Below are positions 16,410 to 26,554 of a stretch of DNA of 64,000 nt, piece by piece (the stretch's first letter is position 1; each line of letters starts with the position of its first letter). Position numbers and translations under genes: made by a program. The notes beneath the pieces are model-generated. The model did no database searches. It had not been told where the DNA came from and saw only the letters and a program-made list of their open reading frames with translations. Location of the stretch: positions 1,550,001 to 1,614,000 of the forward strand of contig NC_019693.1 in assembly GCF_000317105.1 (NCBI RefSeq). The letters are read 5' to 3'. The DNA is from Oscillatoria acuminata PCC 6304. GTDB taxonomy: Bacteria > Cyanobacteriota > Cyanobacteriia > Cyanobacteriales > Laspinemataceae.

Positions 16410-18257
16410 TTAATGAATGGGAATCCGCACCACAAACTCGGACCCTTTTCCGGGGGAGGAATAGCACATTAACTGTCCTTTATGTTGATTCACAACCACT
16501 TGATAGCTAATGGATAGCCCTAATCCAGTGCCACTGCCAACGGGTTTTGTGGTAAAAAAGGGGTCAAATAACTGAGATTGTAATGCCTCGGGAATTCCCG
16601 GACCATTATCGGCAATCCGAATGGCGATCGCCTGATTATCCGTCAACTCAGTTGTAATCTGAATCTGGAGCATCGGCGCAGGCGAGGTGGGAAGGCTTGG
16701 ATGGGTCTGCTGCCATTGAATCCCAACTTCTTTTAAAGCATCGATCGCATTATTCAGCAGGTGCATCAACACTTGGTTGATTTGACTGGCATAGCAAGTA
16801 ACTTCCGGCAGATTCCCATAGTTTTTAATCACCTCAATTCCGGGAAGATGTTCTTCCGGTTCCATGCGGTGTTTTAACAGCAACAATGTACTGTCAATTC
16901 CCTCATGAATATCCACAGGCTTCATATCCGCTTCATCCAATCGTGAGAAGTTTCGCAAAGAAATCACCAGTTCTCGAATTCGCTCCGTTCCATTTTGCAT
17001 CGAATCGAGGATCTGGTGTAAGTCATTCTTAACAAATGGTAGATCAATCTTTTCTGTTAACTGTTGAATTGCGGGATTTTTTTGACAATTATTTTCGTAA
17101 AGGTGAAGCACTTCGAGGATTTCTTCTATATATTGGAGAATACAAGGAATATTGCCATAAATAAAGTTGACCGGGTTATTAATTTCGTGAGCAATCCCAG
17201 CGACGAGATGGCCCAGGGAGACCATTTTTTCATTCTGAACCAGTTGAGATTGGGCTTGTTTGAGGTCTTGTAAGGCTTGTTCGAGTTGCTGCTTTTGTGA
17301 TCGCAACAACGCTTCATTTTGCAGTTGTAGGACTTCCGCTTGCTTTCGTTCAGAAATATCCCGGACGATCGCCAGCACTTCATTCGAGCCACTTTTGACA
17401 AACCGCGCTTCATACCCCTGCCACTTGCCCTCAATCTGCTGTACAAACTCCCCAATTTTAATATCAGAAGTTAACAGGACTTCCTGGACATAATGCATCA
17501 TCCAAAAAGCCAAATCCTCGGTCCAAATTTCTGCCAAATTTTTCCCCATCCAATCTCGTTCTAGGGTTCCAGCTTCCCGAATCGCAAATTGATGAAAATC
17601 CCGGTTCAATCTTGCACTAACCGATGAGGTTGACCCGGTTGATTCTGGGGTTTCTGTCCGAGGGGTCTCATGGAGGAGGGAGAGAGAAATCCGATAATCT
17701 AACAAAGTCCCCTCAGCACTTAACCGCAGCATCAGATCCGGAATGGCATTGAGGAGGGCGAGATTTTGTGCTTCACTAAATTCTAAGGCAGTTTTTGCTT
17801 TTTTATGCTCTTGAATTTCAGTTTCTAAGGCGATATTTTGTTCTTTCAGCTTAAGCTGGAGAAACCGTAAATTTAACTGATTTTTAACCCGCGAGATCAC
17901 CTCGGCAGATTGAAAAGGCTTCGTGATATAATCCAATCCCCCCATTTCAAATGCCTTGACTTTATCAAGGACATCATCCAATGCGCTAATAAAAATAATT
18001 GGAATATCCCCCGTTTCAGAATTAGATTTTAAATGTTTGCAGACTTCATACCCATTCATTTGAGGCATATTAATATCGAGCAAAATCAAGTCTGGCTTTA
18101 ATTGTTTGGAGGCCATGAGCGCGACTTGTCCATTCAAGGCTTTGCCCACCTGATATCCTTGTTCTGATAAAATCGCTGACAAAACGCGCAAGTTATCCGG
18201 CGTATCATCAACGACTAAAATTTTGGCGAGATAATTGGAGGATTGATTAGAGTCCAT
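16410..18257 (-). CDS. Response regulator-histidine kinase hybrid (REC-PAS-HisKA-HATPase)
   Basis: 615 aa. An N-terminal receiver domain (residues ~12-130, phosphoacceptor D61 in LILLDINMP, K in ITKPFQ) is followed by a coiled coil, a PAS-like domain (~160-300), another coiled coil (LLRSQKQQLEQALQDLKQAQ), a HisKA domain with the phosphorylated His near 357 (GIAHEINNPVNF) and an HATPase domain (~470-610; N box LNNAIDALKEVG, G boxes ADNGPGIP and GSGTGLGLSI). It is cytoplasmic and probably receives a phosphate on the receiver from an upstream kinase and modulates its own kinase activity. It is the last of three kinase genes on this strand, 19 bases after the preceding one. Confidence 0.93.
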   Translation of the reverse strand: MDSNQSSNYLAKILVVDDTPDNLRVLSAILSEQGYQVGKALNGQVALMASKQLKPDLILLDINMPQMNGYEVCKHLKSNSETGDIPIIFISALDDVLDKVKAFEMGGLDYITKPFQSAEVISRVKNQLNLRFLQLKLKEQNIALETEIQEHKKAKTALEFSEAQNLALLNAIPDLMLRLSAEGTLLDYRISLSLLHETPRTETPESTGSTSSVSARLNRDFHQFAIREAGTLERDWMGKNLAEIWTEDLAFWMMHYVQEVLLTSDIKIGEFVQQIEGKWQGYEARFVKSGSNEVLAIVRDISERKQAEVLQLQNEALLRSQKQQLEQALQDLKQAQSQLVQNEKMVSLGHLVAGIAHEINNPVNFIYGNIPCILQYIEEILEVLHLYENNCQKNPAIQQLTEKIDLPFVKNDLHQILDSMQNGTERIRELVISLRNFSRLDEADMKPVDIHEGIDSTLLLLKHRMEPEEHLPGIEVIKNYGNLPEVTCYASQINQVLMHLLNNAIDALKEVGIQWQQTHPSLPTSPAPMLQIQITTELTDNQAIAIRIADNGPGIPEALQSQLFDPFFTTKPVGSGTGLGLSISYQVVVNQHKGQLMCYSSPGKGSEFVVRIPIH

Positions 18258-18276
18258 AATTAACGTGACCTAAGAG

Positions 18277-19413
18277 TTAACAAGAAGGCAGGGTAAAATA
18301 AAAACTTGTGCCGACACCCACCTGAGATTCTACCCAGATTTGCCCCCCATGACGCTCCACAATTTTTTTGCAAAGGGCAATGCCGATCCCACTTCCAGGA
18401 TAAGGGTGATCCGTGTTTAAGCGTTGAAACATTTGGAATAGGCGATGAAAATTTTTTGGAGCAATTCCAATGCCATTATCCTGAACTCGAATCTCCCATT
18501 GGTTTTCTTGAAAAGCCTGAGCAGAAATATTAATAACTGGCAAAATTCCCGGTTGGCAAAATTTAATTCCATTGCTAATCAAGTTTTGGAAAAGGCAGAT
18601 TAATAGGGGACTCTCTGCCATGACGGTGGGGAGTTCTGAATGGGTAATCGTCGCGCCACTGGTGGCAATTTGCTCCTGTAAATTTGCTAAAGCGGCTTCT
18701 AGGGTCGTTTTGCAAGAAGTTGGCTTAAAACTGGGGCGATCGACTCCCACCTTGGAATAAGCCAGCAAACTATCCATCATTTGCTTCATCCGAAGTGCCG
18801 ATTGAATGATATGCTCCATATATTTTCGGCCCTTACTTCCCAAGCAATCTTGGTAGTGATATTCAGCTAAATCCGCCGTGGAAACAATAGTTTGGAGGGG
18901 AGAAGTCAAATCATGAGCCACCGCATAAGCAAAGGCTTCTAAATCCTCATTAGACCGTTTTAATTCAGCATTCAACTGTTGGAGTTGGGCATTTTGAGCC
19001 GCGAGTTGTTGCTGTTGTTGTTGGATGGTGAGTTGGTAGGCGATTCGGGCCATTACTTCTGCCGATTGAAACGGTTTAGTAATATAGTCTGCACCGCCTT
19101 CTTGAAACGCTTGAACTTTATCAAAGGTACTGTCCAAAGCGCTGATAAAAATTACCGGAATATCGGCGGTTTGGGGATTAGACTTCAAGCATCGACAGAC
19201 TTCATATCCATCCATTTCCGGCATTCTAATGTCCAGCAAAATCAAATCTGGTAATTGTTTTTCACAGGAGTTGAGGGCAACGACTCCGTTTAAGGCTTTG
19301 CGGACCGCCCCCCCTTGTTGTTCCAAAACTGCCGACAAAACCCGCAGATTGTCGGGAGTGTCATCCACAATTAAAATATCAGTTTTTGACCAGTCAATCT
19401 CCTGCTTTGGCAT
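18277..19413 (-). CDS. Response regulator-histidine kinase hybrid (REC-HisKA-HATPase)
   Basis: 378 aa from ATG 19413; this start overlaps the end of the large kinase gene by 20 bases and begins directly before the receiver, whereas the frame upstream only reads through the other gene. Receiver: D61 in LILLDIRMPEMDGYE, KPFQ lysine. A Q-rich coiled coil (near 140-160) leads to a HisKA domain of the phytochrome-like type (AYAVAHDLTSPLQ, His ~166) and an HATPase domain (NLISNGIKFCQ, DNGIGIAP, GSGIGIALCK). It has no sensory domain of its own, so its input must come through the receiver, most simply from the 2164-aa kinase encoded just upstream. Confidence 0.93.
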   Translation of the reverse strand: MPKQEIDWSKTDILIVDDTPDNLRVLSAVLEQQGGAVRKALNGVVALNSCEKQLPDLILLDIRMPEMDGYEVCRCLKSNPQTADIPVIFISALDSTFDKVQAFQEGGADYITKPFQSAEVMARIAYQLTIQQQQQQLAAQNAQLQQLNAELKRSNEDLEAFAYAVAHDLTSPLQTIVSTADLAEYHYQDCLGSKGRKYMEHIIQSALRMKQMMDSLLAYSKVGVDRPSFKPTSCKTTLEAALANLQEQIATSGATITHSELPTVMAESPLLICLFQNLISNGIKFCQPGILPVINISAQAFQENQWEIRVQDNGIGIAPKNFHRLFQMFQRLNTDHPYPGSGIGIALCKKIVERHGGQIWVESQVGVGTSFYFTLPSC

Positions 19414-22400
19414 TGTCGATAAGCTCCATAATCTGCGTGAATTGAAAATTATTTGCCAATTCAGAGATGACTCGGGCGAGAGGCTGTTGTTCCGCAGGAA
19501 TCCGATTGAGCAATTCCAGAATTTTATCATCAATACAGCGACCGGCAAAGTCATAGACTTGTGCGATCCACTCGGACGGCATTTGCCGTAAATATCGGCT
19601 CAAATCTTCAGGGGTCAGTTGTTCTTCTCTGGATTCAGAACCTTGAAACAATGTGGCATCGTTCATGGAATCAGCATACTGATACTGAACCCCTAAGTGC
19701 TGACCGATTTTGGCTAATAACTCTGGGGTTTGAAAGGGTTTGCGGATAAAATCATCACAGCCAATGGAGAGCATCTGCGCCCGATCTTCTTCAAAGGCAC
19801 TGGCAGTTATGGCGATAATAATTGGGGATGGATTGGATAATTGGGATTTAATTTCTTGGGTTGCCTCAAATCCATCCATGATAGGCATCCGCATATCCAT
19901 TAAAATTAAATCCGGTTGCCAACTGTGCCACAAGTCGATCGCCTCTCGACCATTTTCTGCTTCTTGTACTTCAAATCCCACATTCGTGAGAATTTGTTGT
20001 AACAGCAGGCGACTTTCAAAAACATCATCTACGGCTAAAATGCGATATTGCCGTTGATTGGGGGCTAATCCGATGATGGGGGTAACCCCCACTGAGGCGG
20101 GAAGGCGTTCAAAGGTCTCTAGGGTTTGAACCTGGATATAAAATGCAAAAATGCTCCCCTGCCCCAGGTTACTGCTGACGCTAATTTCTCCCCCCATCAA
20201 TTGGGTAAATTTCTGACTCAGTGCCAGTCCCAATCCAGTGCCTTGCTGAGATTTTCGTCCCGTTTCCGTTTGTCCAAAAGCCCGAAAGAGTTGGCCGATT
20301 TCTTCGGAGGAAATTCCCGGTCCCGTGTCTTCAATTTCAAAGTTTAGACGAGTTAGGGGATTCGTTGAGGGTTGCGGGGATAGAACGACCCTCGAATCCA
20401 GTATCGGTTGCTCATTCACCAGTTGGGAGGTAACTCGTAAAATCACTTGTCCTGTGGCGGTAAATTTGATGGCATTTCCGAGTAGATTAATCAGGACCTG
20501 CCGCAATTTTCCTTCATCGGTGGTTACCCGATGCGGCAAGTTGGGGTCAATTTTAAAAATAAGCTGCAAGCCTTTTTCTCGGGCTTTACCTTGCAGGATT
20601 TCTTCCAAGGTTTGTAACAGCAGATGAAGGTCAAAATCGCCTGGGTTGAGCAGGGTTCTCCCGGCTTCAATTTTAGACATTTCTAAAATATCGTTAATCA
20701 GGTCCAGCAAGTGAGCACCGGCGCGGTTGATAATTTGGAGTTGCCGATGCTGGGTGGGGGTGAGTGCCTTATCCCCATTCATCACTTGAGCAAATCCCAG
20801 GATAGCATTCAGGGGAGTCCGCAATTCATGACTCATATTGGCCAGAAATTCACTTTTAGCACGGTTGGCGGCTTCAGCTGCGATCGCCGCTTGTTGTAAC
20901 GCCTCGGATTGCTGCTGCTTCTGTTCCAGCAATTCCGCTTGCTGCAAGGCGACGCCCAATTGTGTGCCGATTTGCATGACAATGTTGCGATCGCTGGCTT
21001 TCCATTTTCGAGGGCCTGAATGTTGATAAGCGGCTAACAATCCCCAGATTTTAGACCCACAGAAAATTGAAACAATCACATAAGCGCGGATGCCAAATTG
21101 CTCTAAGCGGTCCTGATAACAAGAGCTAAAATTGGCCAGATTCACATCTTCTACCACTAAGCACATTTTGTCCGGGTCTTGTAAAATAGCTGGATTTTCC
21201 ATCAAGTAGCTATCCGGCCATAAATTGGGAGATTTTAACATTGCTTCGATTCGACAATAGGGCTCGCTTTCGGAATTGGATAACAGTTGCGGGGGATTAT
21301 TGGACTGTTGCAAGAAAGAGATCCAGTCTCCGTTAATCGATTCCGCCACAAACTGACCCTGATAATTCATATCAAATTGGTAGATTGCCACGCGATCGCA
21401 GTCAATACAAGTTCGTAATTCTTGGGTGGTTGCCGCAAAAATGGTATCTAAATCTAGCGATCGGCGAATCGTTTGAATGGCCGCAGCCAGGGCCTTCTCC
21501 CGTTCGGCGCTTTCCCGCAACGCCGCCTCAGTTTCCTTCAGTTTCGTAATATCCGTTGCCGTTCCCAGCAGTTGGGTCACCTCACCTTCCGGGGTTCGGA
21601 AAAATCCAGTTTCCCGACTCAGAATGTAGCACCATTCTCCCTGAGAATTCTGCATTCTGTACTCCAAATCCACAATTTCTCCCGGTTCAAGTTGGGATAA
21701 ATTAGCAAAATGTTCGGGGAGTTTAATCCAGTCATCGGGATGAATAATCGAGGGCAGCAGATTATTTCCCATCTCGATAATTTGTTGCGGCGAATACCCG
21801 AGAATTTCAGCTATTTCGCGGTTTGAGTAAATGTTGCGCTGTTCTTTAATATCATAGATATAGAGAAGATTGGGTGAAGTATCAGCAATTTTTTGGACAA
21901 ACTGCTGGCTTTCTAATAAAGAAGTTTCGGCTTTTTTACGCTCGTTAATTTCAGATTGCGCTTGTTCAAAGAGTTCGGATTGCTGGAGTGCGATCGCCAG
22001 TTGCAGCGCTATTTGTCGGATAGATTCGATTTCATACGGATGCCAGCTTCTTGGTCCTTGGCAGTGATGAGCTATCAATAGTCCCCAGAGGTTTTCATCT
22101 TTTAAAATTGGTACTATCAGTTTTGATTTTACCCCTAACCCCTGCAAAAACTGTATTCGTGAAGGCGGAATTTCGGGAGAATTTTCTACGGATTCAATGG
22201 CTATAAATTTATCAGTTTTGTAAGGAGGAACGGATTCATCCTTCAACAGATTCTGGGGAGAACTTTCCGAAAATAAACTTTGCCATTCACAGGCCACAGA
22301 TTCGGTCACAAGCTGCCGGGTTTCATCAGGCAAGAGGCGGTAAATTACCACACGGTCCGTAGAGAGAAATTGCCGGACTTCCTCCACTGCTGTCCCCAGA

Positions 22401-25400
22401 ATTTCTTCCAACTTCAAAGAGGAGCGAATCCGCTCTTGAATGGACGCCAGAAGCTGTTCCCGTTTGAGTTGTTGCTCTAGGGCAATTTCCACTTGTTTGC
22501 GTTCGGTAATATTAAAGCAAGTGCCAATCAACCGGATAATGCGATCGCTGCTATCAAAGAGCGGGGTTAAGTTAGAAATCCACCAAGTCTCTCGACCTTG
22601 CACGATCAAACATTCTTCATAACTAATTCGCTCGCGCCGTTCCACACAAGTGCGATAATGGTTCAAAACCTGCTGTGCGCTGTCCTGGGGTAATACTTCC
22701 TCTGGTGTTTTCCCTTTTAACTCCGTGGAGCGCAATCCGGACAACCGCTCATGATGGGGATTAATTCCCACATATCGAAACTGGCCATTCTCCAGTACAT
22801 CCACAATAAATACTGCCGCATCAATTCCCTCATAAATGCTGCGTAAAAACTGTTCATTGGCGCGCAGTTCATCTTGGGCTTTGATGCTTTCAGTTACATC
22901 TTGAAAATAAATTGATAGCCCTTCTTTACTGGGATAGCTATGCACTTCAAACCAAGTATTAAGTGCCGGATAAAACTCTACCAATTCAATGGGAACTTGT
23001 TCCCTAACTGCCCGATGATATTGCCGGTAAAATTCTGAATGAATCGCATCAGGAAACAGGTCCCATAAATGATTTCCCAGCATTTCACTGCGATTTTTAT
23101 GTAAGAGGACCTCCGCTTGGGAATTTAGATAAATCACCGTCCAGTTGCGATCGACCGCAAAGAATCCATCGGTAATACTTTCTAGGATAGTTTTGACGCG
23201 GTTGCGCTCCGCTTCTGCTTCCATTCGGGCTTGATGTTCTCGCTCTAGTAATTGCGATCGCTCCGCTTCCCCTTGCTTGAGTTCACTAATATCTTTATGG
23301 GTTCCCGCCATCCGCTGGGGGTTCCCTTCTGCATCGAATTCCACGACCTTACCCTGGGCAAAAATCCACTTCCACTCTCCCGACTTGCTCCGCATCCGAA
23401 ACTCAACTTTGTACACCGAAACCGGGTTACTCAAACACTGATGTAATGCCACATCTACCCCATGAAAATCATCAGGATGCACCAGTCCTCGCCAAGATTC
23501 GTAGGTATTTTCTATTTCCTCATCCTCATAGCCAATCATCTTTTTCCACTGGGGAGAAAAATACGTTTCTCCTGTGGCAAGATTCCAATCCCATAATCCT
23601 AAATCACTCCCTTCTAACGCCAGTTGTAGCCGTTCTTTACTGGCTTTTAGATCCGCTTGTGCTTGAGCGCGTTCTGTACAGTCCCGAACAATACAAATTC
23701 GCTCTCCACTCGGCAGCAGAGTCACGGAAGTCTCATGAAGAAATTCCGTCCCATCGGCGCGTAACCCGAGACTTTCCATATAGAAAAACCCCTGTTCTAG
23801 CAATTGGGAAACCCCTTCAGCCATGACTCGTTCCGCTTCTTCTCTAGAATAGAGTCGGGTCCAATTTTGACCCACTAATTCACAGGGACTTTTGTATCCA
23901 AAAACTTGGGCATGGGCGTGATTCAAATAGGTGTAATTTCCGTCGGCATCTAAAATGGCAATTCCATCGCTGGCAACGCCCATTGCTGCCGATCGCAGGC
24001 GCAATTGGTTTTGAGCTTCCTGGTAAGCGGTCATATCGATCGCTGTCCCCAGAATTTGTTTGACCGCCCCTTCTGGGGTCCGTTCAAAAACCAGTTCCCG
24101 CACGAAGAAAGTCCGCCAGTCTCCTTGAACATCTCGGAGACGATACTGATGTTCAAAAATCTCCCCGCTATCCATCTGGGAAATTTTTTCCACCTTTTCA
24201 AACATTTTAGCCAAATCATCAGGGTGGAGAATTATGGGCAGTAACTCTGCTCCCATTCCTGCAATTTCTTCGGGGGAATAACCTAACACCTCAGCTACAA
24301 AGCGATTGCTGTAAATGTTGCGATTTTCAACCAAGTCATAAATATATAATAAATTAGGAGAAGTCTGAGCAATTTGCTGAATAAATCGCTCGCTCTCCTG
24401 TAATGTTTGCTCGGCTTGAAACCGCTCCAATTCTGCACCCGCACGAGCTGCAAAAACCTGAGAAATCATCACTTTCTCTTCTTTAATCTCGATCGGCTGG
24501 GTATCCATCAGCGCCAACAAACCAATCACAGTCCCCTCAGAATCCTTGAGGGCAGTTCCCATATAGCTGACGACATTCAGTTCCACCAAGCTCAAATCAT
24601 CTGGAAATAAAGATGGCACGGAATCCTGGTACAAACAGGGTTGATCCGCTATGACTTGTTCGCAGGGCGTTCCCGCCAGAGAATACTCTAAATTCTCGCC
24701 ATGAGTTTCCCCCGTCCAAAATGCCAAGGTCCGGGCTATGGTTTTTTCTGGAGCAATTAATTCAGCAATCAAAGCATAGCGAACTTGGAAAATTTCGGCC
24801 AGATAGTGGGTACAAGACTGAAAGAAATTGTTGCCGGTTGTTCGGGCTGTTCCTTCAACGATTAATTGCAGGGAATTTTGAGCATGAATTTGTTGTTGTA
24901 GTGCCTTCTGGATCTGAGCATTATGTTCTTTTAATTGGGCTTTTAGGAGCAACCGCTGCTGCAATTCCTGTTCCCGCAGGGCGATTTCTTGCTGTAAGCG
25001 CTGGTTGATTTGATTTAATTCATCTGTGCCTTGGTCGAGTTGTTTTCGCAATACCTCTAAAGTAGAATACATTTCCAAGGGATCAAGGGCTTGTAACAAA
25101 CTACTTTCGGTCAGAATTCCTACCAAAATTCCCGCTTCATTAATCACCACTAAGCGCCGAATTCGATGGATTTCCATCTGTTGATGAGCATTCCATAAGG
25201 TATCTGTGGATTGAATCGGCAACAACGGAGAACTCATCACCGTTTGCGCAAAGGTGGAGGGCAAGTCTAAATTTAAAGCTCTAAATTGCACAATATCCCG
25301 TTCGGTGAGAATCCCAATCGGGATGGGACTACCCTCCTCTCGAATTTCTGTAATCACAATACAGCTAATCCGATGGGATGCCATCATTTTCGTGATTTCT

Positions 25401-25888
25401 AATAGCGAAATCGTTGGAGACGCATGAACCACCGTTGTAGTCATCGCCTGATTCACGCATTTCAATTTTAATAAATCTGTAGGCTTCATCGCGGCCCTCA
25501 GACTATTTTGGGTAATCACTCCCAAGATTTTACCCGTAGCATCTAAAGCGGGTAAATGACGGATCTGATGCTGATGGAGGCAGCTAAGAATAGACAAAAT
25601 ATCGACATCGGAAGACAGGCAAATGGTAATCGGATTCGGAGTCATGATTTCTCTTACCAAGACTGTCTCTAGTTCGATTGATTGAGCCGTAATTCGGACA
25701 ATATCCCGTTCGGTCAAAATGCCTAACAATCGCTCATTTTCTACAACTAAGGCACAACTGGCTCGCTGCTGGCTCATGCGGGGAATTAAGTCCAGTAGGG
25801 ATGTTCCAGGGGCAATAAATAAACCTTGTTGGTCTATAATAGTAGACTGAATGGCCAAGGGTTGTACTGGGTTAAAATTGGATAACAT
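19394..25888 (-). CDS. Giant multi-sensor hybrid histidine kinase (CBS/GAF/PAS-HisKA-HATPase-REC)
   Basis: 2164 aa, cytoplasmic, no membrane segment. Order of domains (approximate residues): four CBS motifs in two pairs (1-275, each with a GILTERD-like end), coiled coil (285-345), GAF (345-490), PAS (505-630), PAS (640-755), PAS (756-890), PAS (905-1010), PAS (1020-1140), GAF (1152-1320), PAS (1335-1460), GAF (1472-1650), HisKA with SHELRTPLN (~1686), HATPase (1780-1920), receiver with D near 1994 (DLILMDMRMPIMDGFE) and a short helical tail. The second GAF has the LGVKSKLIVPIL region of phytochrome-like GAFs but I see no bilin-binding Cys-His pair. CBS pairs usually bind adenosine nucleotides, so energy status may be one input. 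It heads a three-gene kinase cluster. Confidence 0.95.
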   Translation of the reverse strand: MLSNFNPVQPLAIQSTIIDQQGLFIAPGTSLLDLIPRMSQQRASCALVVENERLLGILTERDIVRITAQSIELETVLVREIMTPNPITICLSSDVDILSILSCLHQHQIRHLPALDATGKILGVITQNSLRAAMKPTDLLKLKCVNQAMTTTVVHASPTISLLEITKMMASHRISCIVITEIREEGSPIPIGILTERDIVQFRALNLDLPSTFAQTVMSSPLLPIQSTDTLWNAHQQMEIHRIRRLVVINEAGILVGILTESSLLQALDPLEMYSTLEVLRKQLDQGTDELNQINQRLQQEIALREQELQQRLLLKAQLKEHNAQIQKALQQQIHAQNSLQLIVEGTARTTGNNFFQSCTHYLAEIFQVRYALIAELIAPEKTIARTLAFWTGETHGENLEYSLAGTPCEQVIADQPCLYQDSVPSLFPDDLSLVELNVVSYMGTALKDSEGTVIGLLALMDTQPIEIKEEKVMISQVFAARAGAELERFQAEQTLQESERFIQQIAQTSPNLLYIYDLVENRNIYSNRFVAEVLGYSPEEIAGMGAELLPIILHPDDLAKMFEKVEKISQMDSGEIFEHQYRLRDVQGDWRTFFVRELVFERTPEGAVKQILGTAIDMTAYQEAQNQLRLRSAAMGVASDGIAILDADGNYTYLNHAHAQVFGYKSPCELVGQNWTRLYSREEAERVMAEGVSQLLEQGFFYMESLGLRADGTEFLHETSVTLLPSGERICIVRDCTERAQAQADLKASKERLQLALEGSDLGLWDWNLATGETYFSPQWKKMIGYEDEEIENTYESWRGLVHPDDFHGVDVALHQCLSNPVSVYKVEFRMRSKSGEWKWIFAQGKVVEFDAEGNPQRMAGTHKDISELKQGEAERSQLLEREHQARMEAEAERNRVKTILESITDGFFAVDRNWTVIYLNSQAEVLLHKNRSEMLGNHLWDLFPDAIHSEFYRQYHRAVREQVPIELVEFYPALNTWFEVHSYPSKEGLSIYFQDVTESIKAQDELRANEQFLRSIYEGIDAAVFIVDVLENGQFRYVGINPHHERLSGLRSTELKGKTPEEVLPQDSAQQVLNHYRTCVERRERISYEECLIVQGRETWWISNLTPLFDSSDRIIRLIGTCFNITERKQVEIALEQQLKREQLLASIQERIRSSLKLEEILGTAVEEVRQFLSTDRVVIYRLLPDETRQLVTESVACEWQSLFSESSPQNLLKDESVPPYKTDKFIAIESVENSPEIPPSRIQFLQGLGVKSKLIVPILKDENLWGLLIAHHCQGPRSWHPYEIESIRQIALQLAIALQQSELFEQAQSEINERKKAETSLLESQQFVQKIADTSPNLLYIYDIKEQRNIYSNREIAEILGYSPQQIIEMGNNLLPSIIHPDDWIKLPEHFANLSQLEPGEIVDLEYRMQNSQGEWCYILSRETGFFRTPEGEVTQLLGTATDITKLKETEAALRESAEREKALAAAIQTIRRSLDLDTIFAATTQELRTCIDCDRVAIYQFDMNYQGQFVAESINGDWISFLQQSNNPPQLLSNSESEPYCRIEAMLKSPNLWPDSYLMENPAILQDPDKMCLVVEDVNLANFSSCYQDRLEQFGIRAYVIVSIFCGSKIWGLLAAYQHSGPRKWKASDRNIVMQIGTQLGVALQQAELLEQKQQQSEALQQAAIAAEAANRAKSEFLANMSHELRTPLNAILGFAQVMNGDKALTPTQHRQLQIINRAGAHLLDLINDILEMSKIEAGRTLLNPGDFDLHLLLQTLEEILQGKAREKGLQLIFKIDPNLPHRVTTDEGKLRQVLINLLGNAIKFTATGQVILRVTSQLVNEQPILDSRVVLSPQPSTNPLTRLNFEIEDTGPGISSEEIGQLFRAFGQTETGRKSQQGTGLGLALSQKFTQLMGGEISVSSNLGQGSIFAFYIQVQTLETFERLPASVGVTPIIGLAPNQRQYRILAVDDVFESRLLLQQILTNVGFEVQEAENGREAIDLWHSWQPDLILMDMRMPIMDGFEATQEIKSQLSNPSPIIIAITASAFEEDRAQMLSIGCDDFIRKPFQTPELLAKIGQHLGVQYQYADSMNDATLFQGSESREEQLTPEDLSRYLRQMPSEWIAQVYDFAGRCIDDKILELLNRIPAEQQPLARVISELANNFQFTQIMELIDNAKAGD

Positions 25889-26554
25889 AGTGGGTTTAAA
25901 TAGAAAAGAGTGGTTTTTTTATTGTCTCCGGCATCAGGCCCGGGGAATTCTACTCAAGCTAAGTTGAAGGTACATTCGCTGAATTGTTTTTTATCCCTGA
26001 TTGAATCTGAAACATGATTTGCTTATTAATTTTTTTTGAGTTAGAAGCTGGCCGAATCACGGGCCTGTTTCTGGTAAGGAGCAGATTAGTAAACCTGATC
26101 CAGATTAAATAAAGGATGGGAAGTGGGCCGCCCCCGACTTGATCGACGGCCTACAAGGGACGGCAAAGAGGAACTAGATGCTGAGTGAAAAGTAACCGTT
26201 TAAAAGGCACTCCGGCTCACAACTCCGGTTCCTTCCTCAGCTTCAAGGACCTGTATCCCTGTCTCAATGAATGGGTTTTTTATAGAAACCCGATTTTCGG
26301 GATTGCCGAAGTGTTTGCCCTAGGAAGGGAGGATCCGGAATTTAGGCTTTGTCCCTGGGAAAACTTTCCCAAACCCATGCACTAATCCGGACCTGAGTTC
26401 AGCACTTTTTTGAATTCCTGGAAATTATACCAGATTAAAGTCGTTTGGCAATGTCTCATTTGCATCAATTGCCGACTTTCTCCAGAAGTGGCGATCGCCT
26501 CTTGTAAATCTTAAAAGAATATTCTCTACCCATCTTTAATTTTCAAGGACAACC
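25889..26554. other. Divergent intergenic region, kinase operon / 580-aa gene
   Basis: About 665 bases with AT-rich ends that could hold promoters for both flanking genes. Short inverted pairs occur near 26276-26300 (GGGTTTTTTATAGAAACCC and CCCGATTTTCGGG). A short open frame in it lacks a ribosome site and family resemblance. No RNA gene recognised. Confidence 0.5.

Noticed and set aside
21930-22430. Bilin-binding (CBCR) GAF domain in the large kinase
   Set aside because: The GAF has the phytochrome-like PIL region but I see no Cys-His chromophore pair.
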